Shown piece by piece: positions 7,819 through 15,545 of a stretch of 19,505 nucleotides of DNA. Each line of letters opens with the position of its first letter. The first letter of the stretch is position 1. Below the pieces are notes generated by a model. The model did not search any database. It was not told where the DNA came from and saw only the letters and a program-made list of their open reading frames with translations. Location: the NCBI GenBank assembly GCA_045647345.1, contig JAZRMG010000018.1:1-19505 (forward strand). Reading direction: 5' to 3'. The DNA is from UBA1189 sp045647345. GTDB lineage: Bacteria > Bacteroidota > Bacteroidia > Bacteroidales > Bacteroidaceae. The translations under genes were made by a program, and so were the position numbers.

Positions 7819-7921
7819 ATATCTACATGCGAATATGATACATTTAAGAAACTAAGTAAAGCAGTTGTTGTAAAAGTGATGATTTCTTTGGAAAGGTGAA
7901 AGCAGTTCAATTTTTTTGTAC

Positions 7922-7929
7922 TAATTTTG
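7922..7929 (+). promoter_or_regulatory. Candidate recN -7 box
   Basis: TAATTTTG fits the TAnnTTTG consensus exactly and lies 23 nt before the recN ATG. No good TTTG -33 element is found at the usual 19-21 nt spacing; the nearest clear one (7887-7890) is 31 nt upstream. It may be a weak or regulated promoter. Confidence 0.45.
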
Positions 7930-7952
7930 TCCTCATAAAATAGGAAAGTTAA

Positions 7953-9611
7953 ATGTTAAGTAATCTACATATACAGAACTACGCGCTCATAGAGTCGCTC
8001 GACCTTGATTTTGCCAAGGGGTTCTCGGTCATCACCGGTGAGACGGGTGCCGGTAAGTCCATCCTTCTCGGTGCCATCGGTCTGCTCACGGGTCAACGTG
8101 CCGAGACTGCAGCCATACGCACCGGAGCTACGAAATGTATCGTCGAGGGTACCTTTGACATCACGGGCTACGACCTTCACGACCTGTTTGATGAGAACGA
8201 CATCGAGTATGATGCCGAGTGCATCGTGCGCCGCGAGATTGCAGTTACAGGCAAGAGCCGCGCCTTCATCAACGACAGCCCCGTGTCGCTTGCCATCCTG
8301 AAGCAGCTGGGCGAACGCCTCATCGACATACATTCGCAGCACCAGAACCTGCTGCTCAATAGCGAAGGCTTCCAGCTCAGCGTGCTCGACACACTCAGCG
8401 CCGACAAGTCTGTCAAGGAGCAATATACCGAGGCCTACCGCCACTATCGCGAAGTATCGGCACAACTCGACACCCTTCGTTCCCAACTAACGGGCGACCA
8501 GGGCGACGAGGAGTATATACGCTTCCAGCTGCAGCAGTTCGACGAGTGGCGCCTGCAAGAGGGCGAGCAAGAGGAGCTGGAGCAAGAACTGGAACTTCTC
8601 ACCCATGCCGAGGACATCAAGGCAGGCCTCTATCGTATCAGTGCAGCGCTCAGCGGTGATGAGGGCGGACAGACATCGGCCCTACGCAGCACCACGGCAG
8701 CCCTACGCTCACTCACCAGCCTATACCCTCAAGCCGAGGAGTGGTACGAGCGCATAGAGAGCCTCTACATCGAACTCAAGGACATCGCCGATGAGGTGGC
8801 CGATGCTGAGGAGCGCATCACCTTCGACCCCGAGCGCCAGGCATGGGTAGAAGCCCGTCTCGACACCATCTACACCGCCCAACAGAAGCACCATGTGAGC
8901 AGTATTGCCGCCTTGATGGAGATTGAGCAGCGCTTCCGCGACACGCTCAGCCGTATCGACGAAGCCGAGGAGCGCATCGCTGCCATGGAACAGACCAAAG
9001 CCACTGCCTATGCAGCCCTACAGGAAGCTGGTGTCCGCCTCACCGCCCAACGCAGCGAGGTAGGCAGCATCTTCGAGAAGGAGATAGCCTCACGCCTCAT
9101 CGAACTGGGTATCCCCAACACACGATTCGCAGTAGACATCACCCCACGCCGACAACCCGACGCCACGGGAGCCGACAGCGTCAACTTCCTCTTCTCGGCC
9201 AACAAGAACGGTACCCTGCAGAACATTGCCGAGGTGGCATCGGGAGGTGAGATCTCGCGCATCATGCTCTCACTCAAGAGCATCATTGCCGCAGCCAAAG
9301 CATTGCCTACGCTCATCTTCGATGAGATAGACACAGGTGTGTCGGGCACCATTGCTGCCCGCATGGCTGATATCATGGAGGAGATAGCCAGTCATGGCCG
9401 CCAGGTGATCAGCATCACTCACCTACCCCAGATTGCCGCCAAAGGCACTGCACACTACAAGGTATATAAAGAGGATACTGATACCGCTACCGTGAGCCAC
9501 ATGCGCCGCCTCACCACTGAAGAGCGCATCAACGAACTGGCACAGATGATGAGTGCCGGCAGCCTCACCGAGGCAGCCATCAACAACGCCCGCGAGATGC
9601 TGGGGCTTTGA
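7953..9611 (+). CDS. recN: DNA repair protein RecN
   Basis: RecN is an SMC-like ATPase that gathers DNA ends and supports RecA-dependent double-strand break repair in the cytosol. Its 552 residues match the family length. Visible are the start MLSNLHIQNYALIESLDLDF, Walker A GETGAGKS at 29-36, a long Glu/Gln/Ala/Leu-rich coiled-coil middle (about 150-370), the ABC signature SGGEISR at 430-436 and Walker B with DE at 457-458 (LIFDEIDTGVSG), followed by ITHLPQIAAKG. It is a single gene on this strand, divergent from PL11 across 230 nt and convergent with the nuclease-like gene at its 3' end, only 8 nt away. No SOS-type operator was recognised. The base composition is clearly GC-richer than that of PL1. 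Confidence 0.97.
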   Translation: MLSNLHIQNYALIESLDLDFAKGFSVITGETGAGKSILLGAIGLLTGQRAETAAIRTGATKCIVEGTFDITGYDLHDLFDENDIEYDAECIVRREIAVTGKSRAFINDSPVSLAILKQLGERLIDIHSQHQNLLLNSEGFQLSVLDTLSADKSVKEQYTEAYRHYREVSAQLDTLRSQLTGDQGDEEYIRFQLQQFDEWRLQEGEQEELEQELELLTHAEDIKAGLYRISAALSGDEGGQTSALRSTTAALRSLTSLYPQAEEWYERIESLYIELKDIADEVADAEERITFDPERQAWVEARLDTIYTAQQKHHVSSIAALMEIEQRFRDTLSRIDEAEERIAAMEQTKATAYAALQEAGVRLTAQRSEVGSIFEKEIASRLIELGIPNTRFAVDITPRRQPDATGADSVNFLFSANKNGTLQNIAEVASGGEISRIMLSLKSIIAAAKALPTLIFDEIDTGVSGTIAARMADIMEEIASHGRQVISITHLPQIAAKGTAHYKVYKEDTDTATVSHMRRLTTEERINELAQMMSAGSLTEAAINNAREMLGL

Positions 9612-9619
9612 CATCAGCC

Positions 9620-10462
9620 TCAGAACGTGAGCACCACCTCTATGGGATAGTGATCCGAGATATAAGGAGCACCATAGTCGCCATCGAGCACATGGTACTC
9701 GATGCACTTGACCCTACGTCCACGGTAAAACACGTGGTCTATCACACTGCGTCTCTTCTGGTTGCTAAACCCGTTGAAGGTTCCCTTCTCCTCAGTCACC
9801 TCCGCTGTGGTGCGTGCCGTATGCATAAACTCATTCAGCGGAGCGAAGATCTCATCCTCGGGAGCTACATTGAAGTCACCACCCAGTATCACGGTAGCTC
9901 TCGGGCCAGCAATCTCTTTGATCTTTTCCACAATCAATTTGATGGACTCGGTCTGTGCCACTCGGCCTCTGTGGTCGAGGTGCGTATTGAAATAATAGAA
10001 TTTCTTGCGGCTCTCCTTATCGCGCACCTTCACCCAAGTCACCGTACGGTTGCAAGCGGCATCCCACCCCTTGGTTACTTTATCGGGAGTCTCGCTCAGC
10101 CAGAATGTACCACTATCGAGCAATTCGAGGCGTTCTGTATTATAATAGATGGCCATCACTTCACCAGCCATCTTGCCATCATCGCGACCTACCCCCACAC
10201 GACTATACTGTGGAAAGAACTTATCAAGGTATTTCAAATGCGGCTTCATGGCCTCTTGTAGACCAAAGAGATCAGGATTATGCCGGTTCAGCATATTGCG
10301 TGTCGCATGCCGACGATTCTCCCAGTTGTTATCTCCATCACGTGCAATGGTGCGAATATTATACGAGATAGCCTTTATCTCTATAGGCTCCTTGGCCACA
10401 GCTACTTCGCACATCATCAATGCGATAAGCAGTATAGACAGTATTCTTTTCATCATATTCAA
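9620..10462 (-). CDS. Exported endonuclease/exonuclease/phosphatase family protein
   Basis: This is a metal-dependent phosphodiesterase or phosphatase fold (DNase I-like superfamily) of 280 residues. A hydrophobic N-terminus (about residues 5-22, ending AVA) suggests export to the periplasm. The superfamily motifs appear in order: ISYNIR with the metal-binding Asn, GLQEA with the catalytic Glu, FNTHLDHRG, GGDFNVAPED and the terminal ISDHYPIEV with the catalytic Asp-His. The substrate cannot be told; relatives act on DNA, sphingomyelin, inositol phosphates or nucleotides. It starts 18 nt after the rhodanese gene and is probably co-transcribed with it. Met1, Met3 and Met4 are all possible starts. 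Its stop lies 8 nt from that of recN with no terminator hairpin between. Confidence 0.88.
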   Translation of the reverse strand: MNMMKRILSILLIALMMCEVAVAKEPIEIKAISYNIRTIARDGDNNWENRRHATRNMLNRHNPDLFGLQEAMKPHLKYLDKFFPQYSRVGVGRDDGKMAGEVMAIYYNTERLELLDSGTFWLSETPDKVTKGWDAACNRTVTWVKVRDKESRKKFYYFNTHLDHRGRVAQTESIKLIVEKIKEIAGPRATVILGGDFNVAPEDEIFAPLNEFMHTARTTAEVTEEKGTFNGFSNQKRRSVIDHVFYRGRRVKCIEYHVLDGDYGAPYISDHYPIEVVLTF

Positions 10463-10480
10463 TCTGGTGATTCTAAAGAG

Positions 10481-10888
10481 TCAAAATCCTTCTTTAGAAG
10501 CCTGCACCCAACCATTATATCCTGTCGATAATTCTATCACCTGATACCCCTTGCCTGCCAAGATTGATGCTGCCCGCTTGCTACGATTGCCACTGCGGCA
10601 ATAGAGCGCTATGGTGCTGTTTTCTCTGATATTTGCTACAGCTAAACTGTCGAAGTCTGGCTTCAGTACATCTATATGCAATGTAGTACCTGCGATATGT
10701 CCAGCCACATGTTCATCGAGTGTACGTACATCAAGCACAACGACATTGGTGTCAGCTATCACCTGTGCAAACTCGTCCACTGATACACTGCGAAACTCTT
10801 CAGGCATCCGTTCCTGTTGTCCCGACTTCTGCCCTTGGCATGATACGCTCATTAGGCAAGCTACGATAGGATAAAATAGTCTTTTCAT
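10481..10888 (-). CDS. Rhodanese-like domain lipoprotein
   Basis: This is a single-domain rhodanese of 135 residues, a sulfur-transfer or thiol-handling protein. The N-terminus MKRLFYPIVACLMSVSC looks like a lipoprotein signal with Cys17 as the lipidated residue, which would anchor it in the cell envelope; the lipobox is a relaxed Bacteroidetes form. The domain (about 35-130) includes VVVLDVRTLDEHVAGHI and the active-site loop CRSGNRS with catalytic Cys97. The six-residue loop favours sulfur-type rather than arsenate or phosphatase-type substrates, but the true substrate is unknown. It leads a two-gene unit with the downstream endonuclease/exonuclease/phosphatase gene (18-nt gap) and has a well-formed promoter at 10910-10940. 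Confidence 0.9.
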   Translation of the reverse strand: MKRLFYPIVACLMSVSCQGQKSGQQERMPEEFRSVSVDEFAQVIADTNVVVLDVRTLDEHVAGHIAGTTLHIDVLKPDFDSLAVANIRENSTIALYCRSGNRSKRAASILAGKGYQVIELSTGYNGWVQASKEGF

Positions 10889-10909
10889 CGTTCTTTCGTT
10901 GATCTATCG

Positions 10910-10940
10910 CAAAAATAACGATTACTTCATAAACAGCAAA
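10910..10940 (-). promoter_or_regulatory. Promoter of the rhodanese gene unit
   Basis: On the minus strand TTTG (10937-10940), a 19-nt spacer and TATTTTTG (10910-10917) fit the Bacteroidetes -33/-7 consensus exactly. The predicted transcript start near 10903 gives a short leader of about 15 nt before the ATG at 10888. Confidence 0.6.
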
Positions 10941-11054
10941 AGAAAACGGTTCGTTTTTCGCATTTTCGGGAATGCATATATCAGTTGCCACAGATTGGGA
11001 TGCGGCATTCGGCCGTACTCGTTGTCCGCGGAACCTCGGAAAAACGCGAGTAAA

Positions 11055-11086
11055 CTTGGTTATTCTCTCGGTTTGCAGTACCTTTG
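11055..11086 (+). promoter_or_regulatory. Promoter of the RlmB-like methyltransferase gene
   Basis: TACCTTTG (11079-11086) matches the -7 consensus TAnnTTTG exactly. A partial -33 element, CTTG (11055-11058), lies 20 nt upstream. The gene starts at 11125, about 38 nt past the box. Confidence 0.55.
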
Positions 11087-11124
11087 CACAACCCAAAGAT
11101 TGTATTTCATTATAGTGCTATTAT

Positions 11125-11868
11125 ATGATTGACAAGAACGAACTCATTTTCGGTACACGTGCCGTCATCGAAGCCATTGAGGCTGGCAAGGATATTGACA
11201 AGATACTCATCAAGCGCGGTTTGCAGAACGAACTGTCGCGCGAACTTTTCGAAGCGCTCAAGGGACTGCTCATTCCCGTACAGCGTGTACCCATCGAGAA
11301 GCTCAACCGCCTCACCACAAAGAATCACCAGGGAGTGATTGCCTTCACATCGGCGGTGACCTACCAACGTGTCGAGGATCTTGTGCCCATGCTCTATGAG
11401 GAGGGCAAGAATCCGCTCTTTGTGATGCTCGATGGCGTGACCGACGTACGTAACTTTGGCGCTATAGCCCGCACTTGCGAATGTGCCGGTGTGAATGCAA
11501 TTATCATCCCCACACACGATAGCGTGAGCGTCAATGCTGATGCCATGAAGACCTCGGCCGGTGCATTGCACACGCTTCCCGTATGCCGCGAGCCTAACAT
11601 TGGTAATACCATCAAGTATCTCAAGAACTGTGGTTTTCGCGTAGTGGCAGCCACCGAGAAGGCTAAATATACCTATACCAAAGCCAACCTCACCGATCCG
11701 ACCTGCATCGTGATGGGTGCCGAAGATAAGGGTATCCCTGCTGAACACCTCGCACTATGCGATGAGTGGATCTCTATCCCGCAGTTCGGGCACATACAGT
11801 CACTCAACGTATCCGTAGCTGCTGGTGTGCTCATCTATGAAGCAGTGCGACAGAGAGAGGATATCTGA
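11125..11868 (+). CDS. rlmB: TrmH/SpoU-family 23S rRNA 2'-O-methyltransferase, RlmB-like
   Basis: This predicted SPOUT methyltransferase uses S-adenosylmethionine to 2'-O-methylate a ribose in 23S rRNA. At 247 residues it matches RlmB. The N-terminal RNA-binding domain starts IFGTRAVIEAIEAGKDIDKILI and ends near NHQGVIAF. The catalytic domain shows motif 1 (DGVTDVRNFGAIARTCE, residues 103-119, with Asn110), motif 2 IVMGAEDKGIP and motif 3 IPQFGHIQSLNVSVAAGV with Asn228, which form the trefoil knot. Motif 1 has Val where DPxN is more usual. It is monocistronic, with its own promoter and a strong palindromic terminator downstream. Some relatives act on tRNA, so the exact target nucleotide is inferred. 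Confidence 0.93.
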   Translation: MIDKNELIFGTRAVIEAIEAGKDIDKILIKRGLQNELSRELFEALKGLLIPVQRVPIEKLNRLTTKNHQGVIAFTSAVTYQRVEDLVPMLYEEGKNPLFVMLDGVTDVRNFGAIARTCECAGVNAIIIPTHDSVSVNADAMKTSAGALHTLPVCREPNIGNTIKYLKNCGFRVVAATEKAKYTYTKANLTDPTCIVMGAEDKGIPAEHLALCDEWISIPQFGHIQSLNVSVAAGVLIYEAVRQREDI

Positions 11869-11958
11869 AAACTATAATCTAAATTTTCAGAGTCTTTCGA
11901 ACGCTCCGAGAACTAACCTCTAAATGGAAGCACTGCCTTTTGTGCGGTTATATAAGAG

Positions 11959-11990
11959 AAGAGGGTGTGTATCGCGATACACACCCTCTT
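11959..11990. terminator. 32-bp perfect palindrome, bidirectional terminator
   Basis: The sequence is self-complementary over all 32 bases, centred on TCGCGA between 11974 and 11975, so the RNA would form a 16-bp stem with only a minimal loop. It lies between the convergent rlmB and GH105 genes, 90 nt after the first stop and about 20 nt from the second. No strong T-run follows on the plus strand (TTGCTGTTTC), so termination could be hairpin-driven or partial. Confidence 0.85.
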
Positions 11991-12010
11991 GCTGTTTCAT
12001 CTCCTTTGTA

Positions 12011-13129
12011 TTATTGATTGTCAATGTAGCGTACCATTTCGCAGGCGGCTAACAAGAATGCTCCTACACCAAAATTTGCCGTAGAGTGGGTGTCGACAAC
12101 CTGTCCGGGGATAGCTCGTTCGCCAATAGGCTGCACATAGCCCACCCGTCCGTCAGGCTGCAGTGCAACTGTAGTAAGGTAGTTCCAAGCCTTCTCTACG
12201 GTGGGCCAATACTCCTTGTCGCTGAGTAGTCCATTGTTGATACCCCATAGGATGCCATAGGTGAAGAATGCCGTACCGCTGGTCTCGGGACCTGGTGCAT
12301 GGCCTTTATCGAGCATGCTGCGCGTCCAATAACCTTCGGGCTGTTGGCAATTCTTTACGGCTTCGGCCATCTTGGTGTATACCTCTATGTATTCGTCTCG
12401 ATGAGCATCGTTCTTAGGAAGATCTTTCAATACCTTGGCGAAGCCTGCCAATACCCATCCATCGCCACGTGCCCAAAAATCCTTGCCACCATTGTTGGAT
12501 TTGTGCTTGGGGTATACATATTTTGCATCACGGAAGAAGAGACCTGTTTCCTCATCGTACATGATGCTCTGTGCATACTTGAAATATTCGTACAGCTTGT
12601 CTAAATAAAGTTGGTTACCTGTAATATGATACATTTTCGTCATCACAGGCATTACCATATACAATCCGTCTGCCCACCACCAATAATCGTTTTGAGGAGT
12701 GCTCATCTGATATTCCATGACTTCACGTGCACGTGCTATCTTCATGGTATCTGGAGACAGGTTATAAAGGTCTGCATACGTCTGAAAACAAATCTGCCAG
12801 TCACCGAAAAGCACGTATTGGGGATGTTCTCCGTATGAATATCGCCACTCCTCCTTGTTGTTACTGGTAGCACCACAATATTTGTTGTACTCTGCCCAAC
12901 GCTTGGTATATGCAAGTTGCTCTTCGTTTCCAGTAAGGAAGTATACCTCCATGTTTCCAGTGTGATAGGCTGCATTGTCCCAAAACGGGCGTGTCTCTGG
13001 ACTGTTGTTCGTCTGCCAATAGGTGTTCACTTGATTAATTACCGACAGCACTTCACCCTTATCCGGGAGGTTACTGGTACAACTCTGCATTAGCGCTACT
13101 AATGCAACAAGAATGGTCGTTTTTCTCAT
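12011..13129 (-). CDS. GH105 unsaturated rhamnogalacturonyl/glucuronyl hydrolase, lipoprotein
   Basis: This enzyme removes the 4,5-unsaturated uronic acid that pectin lyases leave on the non-reducing end of oligosaccharides. I choose the start at 13129 (372 residues): it begins a lipoprotein signal, MRKTTILVALVALMQSC, with Cys17 lipidated, and the upstream in-frame Met at 13165 falls inside the promoter -7 box. The (alpha/alpha)6-barrel motifs seen are WDNAAYHTGNMEVY, GDWQICFQTYADLY, WWWADGLYMVMP with the probable catalytic Asp154, DFWARGDGWVLAGFAKVL, and GPETSGTAFFTYGI. It follows PL1 on the same strand with a 73-nt gap that contains a full promoter. GH88 is a related alternative family; the exact uronide substrate is unknown. 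Confidence 0.93.
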   Translation of the reverse strand: MRKTTILVALVALMQSCTSNLPDKGEVLSVINQVNTYWQTNNSPETRPFWDNAAYHTGNMEVYFLTGNEEQLAYTKRWAEYNKYCGATSNNKEEWRYSYGEHPQYVLFGDWQICFQTYADLYNLSPDTMKIARAREVMEYQMSTPQNDYWWWADGLYMVMPVMTKMYHITGNQLYLDKLYEYFKYAQSIMYDEETGLFFRDAKYVYPKHKSNNGGKDFWARGDGWVLAGFAKVLKDLPKNDAHRDEYIEVYTKMAEAVKNCQQPEGYWTRSMLDKGHAPGPETSGTAFFTYGILWGINNGLLSDKEYWPTVEKAWNYLTTVALQPDGRVGYVQPIGERAIPGQVVDTHSTANFGVGAFLLAACEMVRYIDNQ

Positions 13130-13162
13130 GATAAATATTTGTGTTCGTGTCTTGTTATACGG

Positions 13163-13194
13163 CAAAGATAATGAAACCTATTGAAAAAGCCAAA
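13163..13194 (-). promoter_or_regulatory. Promoter of the GH105 gene
   Basis: On the minus strand TTTG (13191-13194), 20 nt of spacer and TATCTTTG (13163-13170) match the Bacteroidetes consensus perfectly. The box starts only 8 nt past the PL1 stop codon. The transcript start near 13156 leaves a leader of about 27 nt before the ATG at 13129. Confidence 0.7.
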
Positions 13195-13202
13195 TTTTCG
13201 TT

Positions 13203-15392
13203 CTACTTAGGACCTGTTTCCCCAAAATCTCCCTCATTCAATATAACCTTTTTGCCATTTCTTATATAGATACCGCGGACATGGGGATACACTATACGTC
13301 CTCCAAGATCTCTATATATAGTACGATAGGTCTGTTCCTGATTTTTAATGGCCGACATATTGGGTAACAGATCTATATAAAACAAGTTGTTGACATCAGC
13401 CTTGGTAATCTCATGTGTGCCAGCTTTCAATGTGTGATAAATAACATTGCCTCTGTTTGATGATATTTTTTCTCCATCAATTTTTATATTTGGAGTACTC
13501 CCCTCTGCAAAGACCAGAAGAAGAGTCATCTCCTCTACAGTTGTAAAAGCAACCGATGTACTGCTTTCTATCTTAAGACAAATAGAGTAAGTCTTTCCAT
13601 TGACCACGGCAATGCCTTTGGAATCCGAATAATTCCCTTGCACCGAGTAGAAATCATTCGATGGCTTTCTATCCATAAAATGGCAGCTGTAATCACCATT
13701 CTCAGGCATCTCTGGAATAGAATCTTCTTTTCCCGTATCCTCCATGTCCCCGCTGTCGGTATTACCCTCCACGGGACTGAATCTCCCTATCAAAGTCGTC
13801 TGATACGCTTCCAATGCCTTCTTCAAGGCCATATTTACACCATAGTCTGCATCGTCCACACTATTGTCGAAGATCCATCTAAAATCCCCTTTCTGCAAAC
13901 GACCTGCTCCCCAGAAACCGGTAATCAACGAAGGCACTTCCCCCGCAGGGTCGGGGGTATAATCATACATTTTATTTCTATCGAGATCAAAATTATTATA
14001 AGCTGTACCACCTGCAAGAGCGACAAATCTCTCAGGAACCCATTCGTCACGTGTCTCCGCCTCATAGCAATCAAAGTGGGTAGCAGACTCCTTATGCGTT
14101 ATCAGCTTGAAATCTTCAGCCCGTTCGGCATACACATTGCCATACGCCTTTATCATACCACCATTTTCTCCCGAGAATGTACCTTTACCAAAAGCGACAT
14201 CCGTCCCCTGCAATGAAATCAACATGGGACGGCTTGTATTGCGGAAATAGTTGTTCTCAACAAAGACGCTGCTTCCCATTGTTGCCCCAATACCATATTT
14301 GGCTATTCCGTCAAAGTAATTGTTATAGACATGCACAGTCATCGTACGTACACGAGGATGGCGAGAATCCGAATGGTCAAACCAATTATGATGATAACTG
14401 ATATAGTTCTCACCACTTTCACTGGTCATGCCGCACAATGCCATTTTCCCACAATCCCAAAAATGATTGTAGGAAAAGGTCATGAACCTGGAGTCCCCCT
14501 TACAGTCAAGCGAGCCATCCCCTTTTGCTTGATCCGAATCTCCGCCTGTCTGCCCATAAAAGAAATCGACATGATGTACCCAACAATGACTATTTCCCGT
14601 ATCTATAGAGATACAGTCATCCATACACAGCATAATGCCAAGATTACGTACCTCAACCCCCATGCAGTTACGTATGAGCATACCGAATCCATGCAGTGTG
14701 GCATCATTCCCCACACCCTCTATGGTGATATTCATCTCACTATAAGCATTCTTACCCTTTATCTGCAGTCCCTCCGCACTGCTTGAGAATTTATCCATAT
14801 CTTCAGCCTTTATGGTACCGATAATCCGGATGGCCAATGGCGACATGTCATAGCCCTTTTGCCGGGCATCTATAATCGTTTGCAGTCCCACAAACTCCTT
14901 TACGCTTCCCTTGTTGTTCGTTATGACATCACAAGCAATACTCTTGGCTGTCTCAGCAGTCACATAAAGGACCTTTGCATTTTCTTTCAGGGTACCATCA
15001 TCGTTGTATGCTCCTACTCCTTTGTGTCCGAGATGGGCAAATCCACTACGGTCATGCTCCTTCACCATCACCCAATCGCTCTCGGCTGTCGTTTCATCTA
15101 TCTCATTGCCAAGACTATCCACACCGACTATCTTGAAGCGGTATTCGCCAACAGCAAGTCCTAACACATCAGCACGGCCATATCCTCCATAATTACGGAT
15201 AAGTTCACCGTCAATCTCCTTGTACTCCCCCTTTGCCGCTTGACAATACACACGATACGATGCTGCAGTAACGGGATGCCAGGTTACATAAGCGGATTCA
15301 AACCAACCCTTTGCTTCATTGATGACAATGGTTGCTGCTGAAACTGTACTTGCAAGAAGGAAAAACGCACACAGGCCTAAAAGTCTCTTCAT
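13203..15392 (-). CDS. Secreted PL1 pectate lyase with accessory domains
   Basis: This predicted extracellular lyase cuts de-esterified homogalacturonan by calcium-dependent beta-elimination. It has 729 residues. Parts in order: signal peptide (about 1-19), an Fn3-like domain (about 20-110), the right-handed beta-helix (about 130-520) and a C-terminal beta-sandwich (about 565-690) that may bind carbohydrate. Helix hallmarks are ITIEGVGNDATLHGFG, the acidic calcium-site run DGSLDCKGDSRFMTFSYNHF and the catalytic RxPxxR at 344-349, followed by VHVYNNYFDG. The C-terminal Bacteroidetes motif (DLGGRIV from Asp695, then GIYIRNGKKV) is followed by an extra 13 residues. GH105 lies downstream on the same strand. 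Its base composition is lower in GC than that of recN or the GH51 gene. Confidence 0.94.
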   Translation of the reverse strand: MKRLLGLCAFFLLASTVSAATIVINEAKGWFESAYVTWHPVTAASYRVYCQAAKGEYKEIDGELIRNYGGYGRADVLGLAVGEYRFKIVGVDSLGNEIDETTAESDWVMVKEHDRSGFAHLGHKGVGAYNDDGTLKENAKVLYVTAETAKSIACDVITNNKGSVKEFVGLQTIIDARQKGYDMSPLAIRIIGTIKAEDMDKFSSSAEGLQIKGKNAYSEMNITIEGVGNDATLHGFGMLIRNCMGVEVRNLGIMLCMDDCISIDTGNSHCWVHHVDFFYGQTGGDSDQAKGDGSLDCKGDSRFMTFSYNHFWDCGKMALCGMTSESGENYISYHHNWFDHSDSRHPRVRTMTVHVYNNYFDGIAKYGIGATMGSSVFVENNYFRNTSRPMLISLQGTDVAFGKGTFSGENGGMIKAYGNVYAERAEDFKLITHKESATHFDCYEAETRDEWVPERFVALAGGTAYNNFDLDRNKMYDYTPDPAGEVPSLITGFWGAGRLQKGDFRWIFDNSVDDADYGVNMALKKALEAYQTTLIGRFSPVEGNTDSGDMEDTGKEDSIPEMPENGDYSCHFMDRKPSNDFYSVQGNYSDSKGIAVVNGKTYSICLKIESSTSVAFTTVEEMTLLLVFAEGSTPNIKIDGEKISSNRGNVIYHTLKAGTHEITKADVNNLFYIDLLPNMSAIKNQEQTYRTIYRDLGGRIVYPHVRGIYIRNGKKVILNEGDFGETGPK

Positions 15393-15411
15393 AACATTCT
15401 GCCATTTTTCG

Positions 15412-15419
15412 CAAAGATA
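15412..15419 (-). promoter_or_regulatory. Candidate PL1 -7 box
   Basis: On the minus strand TATCTTTG matches the -7 consensus exactly, 20 nt before the PL1 start. No TTTG is found at the usual -33 distance, which may mean the promoter needs an activator; this is inference. Confidence 0.5.
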
Positions 15420-15513
15420 CTAACAAACGAGCGAGAAATCTGAAGCTTGCTTCGATATTTTTCACAGCTATAAATATTTAAGCACTTTCGTTATAAATAT
15501 GGGTAATTATTGT

Positions 15514-15521
15514 TACTTTTG
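15514..15521 (+). promoter_or_regulatory. Candidate mazG -7 box
   Basis: TACTTTTG fits TAnnTTTG exactly, 25 nt before the chosen mazG ATG. The -33 region has only a weak match (TTTC at 15486-15489, 24 nt upstream). It overlaps the alternative upstream ATG at 15510, which argues against that start. Confidence 0.5.
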
Positions 15522-15545
15522 TATTCGACAAACATCATACAACAA

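Noticed and set aside
9608..10261. 217-codon plus-strand frame after recN
   Set aside because: It is antisense to the endonuclease/exonuclease/phosphatase gene, which holds all superfamily motifs; it looks like a shadow frame.
11110..11748. 212-codon minus-strand frame opposite rlmB
   Set aside because: The plus-strand protein carries all three SPOUT motifs and has a promoter and terminator; the antisense frame has none.
13130..13165. Upstream Met start for GH105 at 13165
   Set aside because: It lies within the -7 box of the promoter, and the internal Met at 13129 begins a clear lipoprotein signal peptide.
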